The translations under genes and the position numbers were made by a program. Below, one piece after another: positions 61,201 to 64,000 of a stretch of 64,000 bases of DNA (position 1 is the stretch's first letter; the number at the start of each line of letters is the position of its first letter). The stretch covers positions 1,516,074-1,580,073 of the forward strand of contig NW_002060954.1 of the NCBI RefSeq assembly GCF_000150275.1, in the 5' to 3' direction. The stretch is from Trichoplax adhaerens. Its lineage: Eukaryota > Placozoa > Uniplacotomia > Trichoplacea > Trichoplacidae. The notes beneath the pieces were generated by a model. The model was not told the origin of the DNA, did no database searches, and was given only the letters and a program-made list of their open reading frames with translations.

Positions 61201-64000
61201 TGTAAAATGTGTAAAATGTTATGAAATGTTTGTATTTGAAGATCTAAAAATACTAGCAATTTCTAAGAAAAATAATTTTGTTCCTACTTCTGGAGTATTT
61301 GGCGCTAGATCAGCATCATCTATGAGATAAAATAATAAAAGCAGTTGTCATTATCCCAATAACAAGATTATAATGTAATTGTAAATTGCATATGTTACAT
61401 CTTTCGACTAATTCCTCCGATGTTTTTTCGTGTTTTAATAATAGCGAATTAGCAAGCCGGGATCCTAGAAAAATAAATTTGGGACCAATACTACAAATCT
61501 ACAAAATTGAATTAAGACATTGAATAGTTTAACATTTCTTTGGTCAAGTAAACCGTAGTATATTAATTCATGAATTAATTAATTATTACGTACACAAGAT
61601 GTGATTACACAGTTCACCGCCTTGCGAAAGTTGAATGATTTTACATTATACATAGCATCAGTGATTAAACTCAGGACAACTCTAAAAGTGGTTAAGAAAT
61701 CAAGTAAATTGGTGATAAGAAAGAGTAATATTTTCGTTACGAGTCAATATTTGGAAATAAGCGTTACGCACAAATCACCATTCTTTAGACCGACAACGAG
61801 TTGATTATTATTTATGAAGGTAGCATGAGAACAGTCTAATGATAAAGTCATATCTTGGATACCTAGTTAGAATATATGTAATGGCATAGCATGAGTGTCA
61901 TTCTATTTTGATTACTAACATCTTAAGTTGTAAAGCATTAGATACATCAGAATTTTCAATTAATGATGCATACGCATAGGAAAGGTGGTCGATTCATCGG
62001 TGATGCTATTAAGAGATTCTGCATATGGAGGTTTGCTTTGATTTAAGTGCAGCAAGCAATTAGCAGCAAATATCAGTACACCACCTGAAAAAATTTTTAG
62101 AATTTACCATTTTTCAAAAAGAAATTTTTAAACATACTCTATATAGATATTACCTATAGGTCTTGGAACAGTAATTGCACCCAAACAGTCAAAGGGTAAG
62201 TTATTCAATGACCAAATAACAGGATGGACTTTATCAATAGTATTTAGTGATACAGCCAATATTGAACATGTATCTTGTCTAACGGCAACACGTCTGCAAG
62301 ATAGTAAAGAAAATTTGCTATAATATGACCAATACATTAGGTTATTAACTATTTGTTGCTTATAATACAAACTAGTAGTATATATTTTTACTTCACTATG
62401 TAATAATCATACTCTAAAAAAATTGAGCTTACCCAGACCATGTACGAAGTATTTCACACAAGATTAATATTGTAGGTTCGTAATAACCTTCGAGAAAGCG
62501 AATATCGATAAGCCGACTAACTTTTTCGTTACCCAAATCGCGTACATCAACAACATACGACGGCATCAAAGGATACTTGCCACTATATTTTCAAATCAAT
62601 CCATTATATTAGAGTAAATTGAAAGGTACGACAAAACAGCTGATGTTGTGTGTTGAATTCATGCTCAAGACAAAAGTAGTACGCATACCTTGTATTTTTA
62701 GGATCAATTTGTACTTGCTGTTCTGCTGGTCCTCGATGTCGAAAAGGTAATATTGCAAGATGTACGTTACTGACAACCATGGCAGCACATCGATTATCAG
62801 GATCAACTCGAATGATAGGTATAGAAAGATTGCGAGAAAATCCGTTCTGAAATAGAGATAAGATTTTTAGAGTATATACTGTTGTCCATTAAATCATCCT
62901 TGAATAGTCCAATAGGAACTATACAATTGGACGTACCTTTAATTCGTCATCTTCGAATGTATGCAGTGATAACGTTGTTAAATTGCTATTATCAGCGTCA
63001 TATTCTACAAGTGATAGCTATATGTGATAAAGTTGAGAAGATGTTTAGGATTTGTCATGGAATACTGTGTATGACAGTATCTTGTTACTGTACGAGCAAC
63101 GAAGTAATCAAGTCATGACGATCATTGTCGTGGTATAAAAACGTTCATTAATAATTACCTTAGCATCGGCAAAACAAATAAATAGCGAATCACGATGATG
63201 ATGTCGAAATCGTACAGATTCTATGCCATAAATTTTGCCATAAAAGGAATAGCTGGCTAGGAATTCTAATTCAGGATGGAGTTTATTGTCTGTGGAGTGA
63301 AAATACGGCATTACATTTTATGCTGTAGATCTCTTTTTAGCATATACCGCCGTGGCAATGCTTTCAGTTAAATTACTTAGCAGCAGCACCTTTGTTAAGG
63401 TGATTGTCAGCATTATCACTTCTATTATCTAAATCGATGTCTTCTTGGTCCTAGAATAGGATAGAAACAAATATACTGTCTGTATCAGATTGATGTTACC
63501 AGGATAATATCATTAGTAGTACAATCTTGCAAGAGGTTATAGATCGTAAACATGTTGATAGAGTTGATTTGAGCAAATTAGAAGAGTTGTGGCCTAAATT
63601 GACTAGACAATCGACATTGGCTATCTCTCAAGCTGATGTTGCGATACAGTATAATGATCGTAAATAGTGTTTAATGAGAATAAAAATAGAAACTAATTTA
63701 TTTATTGCCCTGAAATAGACCAGCATGCAATTACTACCTTAGTACAACTAGATTAGTCAACATGCTAGTAGAATCGATCGAGCATCATCCACCGTGCAAT
63801 CTAGTCATCTAGCTCTTGTCATTGTTGAAGCCTTGACAAGTCGAGTTGTAGGATTGTATTTATTCTATCGTCATACCTTAATGATATCATATACACGGAT
63901 GCATGTTGGACCTGCTGTTAAAAGATTTAATCGATCCGAGGAATAAAAATGGCAAGCTAAGCAATGATTAACAGCAGTTGGAGGATAACTTTCTTTATAG
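55701..64000 (-). CDS. CPSF1: CPSF1, 160-kDa cleavage and polyadenylation specificity factor subunit (first codons off window)
   Basis: 1399 residues visible from 41 coding exons, against about 1440 in vertebrate CPSF1. CPSF1 is the nuclear scaffold of the polyadenylation-specificity complex, built from three beta-propellers and a helical C-terminal domain, and it positions WDR33 and CPSF4 on AAUAAA. Diagnostic stretches in order: YKESYPP at the visible start, [200 protein letters not shown] and [14 protein letters not shown]. The protein ends QKQH at the TAA (55703-55701). It corresponds to MMS1_N plus CPSF_A family architecture. The initiator ATG should be about five codons beyond base 64000. 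Confidence 0.95.
58336..60601 (-). other. CPSF1: CPSF1 exons 16-28
   Basis: 16, 60601-60446; 17, 60339-60259; 18, 60190-60083; 19, 59990-59957 (34 nt); 20, 59883-59711; 21, 59631-59510; 22, 59419-59333; 23, 59265-59193; 24, 59105-59005; 25, 58918-58822; 26, 58734-58648; 27, 58565-58496; 28, 58385-58336. In the intron between exons 15 and 16 (60602-60831) a stretch around 60690-60760 is open in frame with a good donor but no AG acceptor, so I left it out. The exon 27 donor (GTTCAT) is weak and chosen for frame. Confidence 0.82.
60832..64000 (-). other. CPSF1: CPSF1 exons 1-15
   Basis: Read downward: 1, 64000-63877 (5' partial); 2, 63450-63390; 3, 63289-63159; 4, 63017-62937; 5, 62846-62689; 6, 62582-62433; 7, 62293-62154; 8, 62084-61974; 9, 61862-61772; 10, 61681-61594; 11, 61498-61399; 12, 61319-61288 (32 nt); 13, 61184-61142; 14, 61067-60973; 15, 60894-60832. 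All introns are GT-AG and the frame is continuous. The exon 2 donor (GTGCTG) is weak but is the only one that keeps the frame. Exons 12-14 encode the acidic and SKK-containing linker of the first propeller region. Confidence 0.83.
63451..63876 (-). other. CPSF1 intron 1
   Basis: At 426 bp it is the longest CPSF1 intron. Its plus strand is open for 54 codons (63503-63667), preceded by CCAG and without an ATG. I do not recognise the translation and treat it as chance. Confidence 0.6.

Noticed and set aside
63379-63450. Minus-strand frame [10 protein letters not shown]... ending in TAA as the last exon of another gene
   Set aside because: It follows CPSF1 exon 1 in phase 0, and with a donor at 63389 it joins exon 3 in frame, matching the hydrophilic linker of CPSF1. 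It is therefore CPSF1 exon 2.
63503-63667. Plus-strand open frame of 54 codons ([10 protein letters not shown]...) as a separate gene
   Set aside because: It lies inside CPSF1 intron 1, has no ATG, a stop sits just upstream in frame and I recognise no family. The neighbouring plus-strand frame near 63790-63950 is the antisense of CPSF1 exon 1.

Overview
The window is nuclear DNA from an early-branching, ciliated animal. It is AT-rich (about two thirds A+T by eye). Introns are mostly 50-250 bp and bounded by GT-AG, the proteins are metazoan, and I recognise no transposon. A placozoan, a compact-genome cnidarian or a sponge would all fit, and the sequence alone does not let me choose. Two genes are identified firmly: HYDIN (central-pair protein of motile cilia) and CPSF1 (the 160-kDa subunit of the pre-mRNA cleavage/polyadenylation factor).

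Region 1, about 1-35 kb: a tandem array, all on the minus strand, of small secreted cysteine-rich proteins (about 270-278 aa) resembling the N-terminal part of fibrinogen-related domains. Nine copies look intact, one is a frameshifted pseudogene (22504-23310), one is a truncated 5' piece (16020-16166) and one is a heavily decayed relic (about 31.5-31.97 kb). The two outermost groups (copies at 0.1-1.7 and 6.4-7.9 kb, and three copies at 26.4-34.3 kb) carry the signal peptide on a separate first exon. The middle copies (10.6-23.3 kb) have it fused in a single exon. Copies at 17.5 and 19.7 kb encode identical proteins inside a 2.26-kb duplication.

Region 2, about 34.8-37.5 kb: no gene found. 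It holds a tandem of about 135-bp units, each with two hairpins, then four copies of a 40-bp CCTAAC/CTTAAC-rich repeat. A near-ideal RFX X-box lies about 330 bp upstream of the HYDIN start.

Region 3, 37543-55500, plus strand: a complete HYDIN of 16 coding exons that I could join in frame throughout (5228 codons plus stop). One exon is 9288 bp long. Region 4, 55701 to the window end, minus strand: CPSF1 in 41 small coding exons (1399 residues visible), with only the first few codons missing beyond base 64000. The HYDIN and CPSF1 stop codons face each other only 200 bp apart, so their 3' UTRs probably overlap.

Exon joins were made by eye from splice consensus, reading-frame continuity and remembered family sequence. 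They have not been tested against transcripts.
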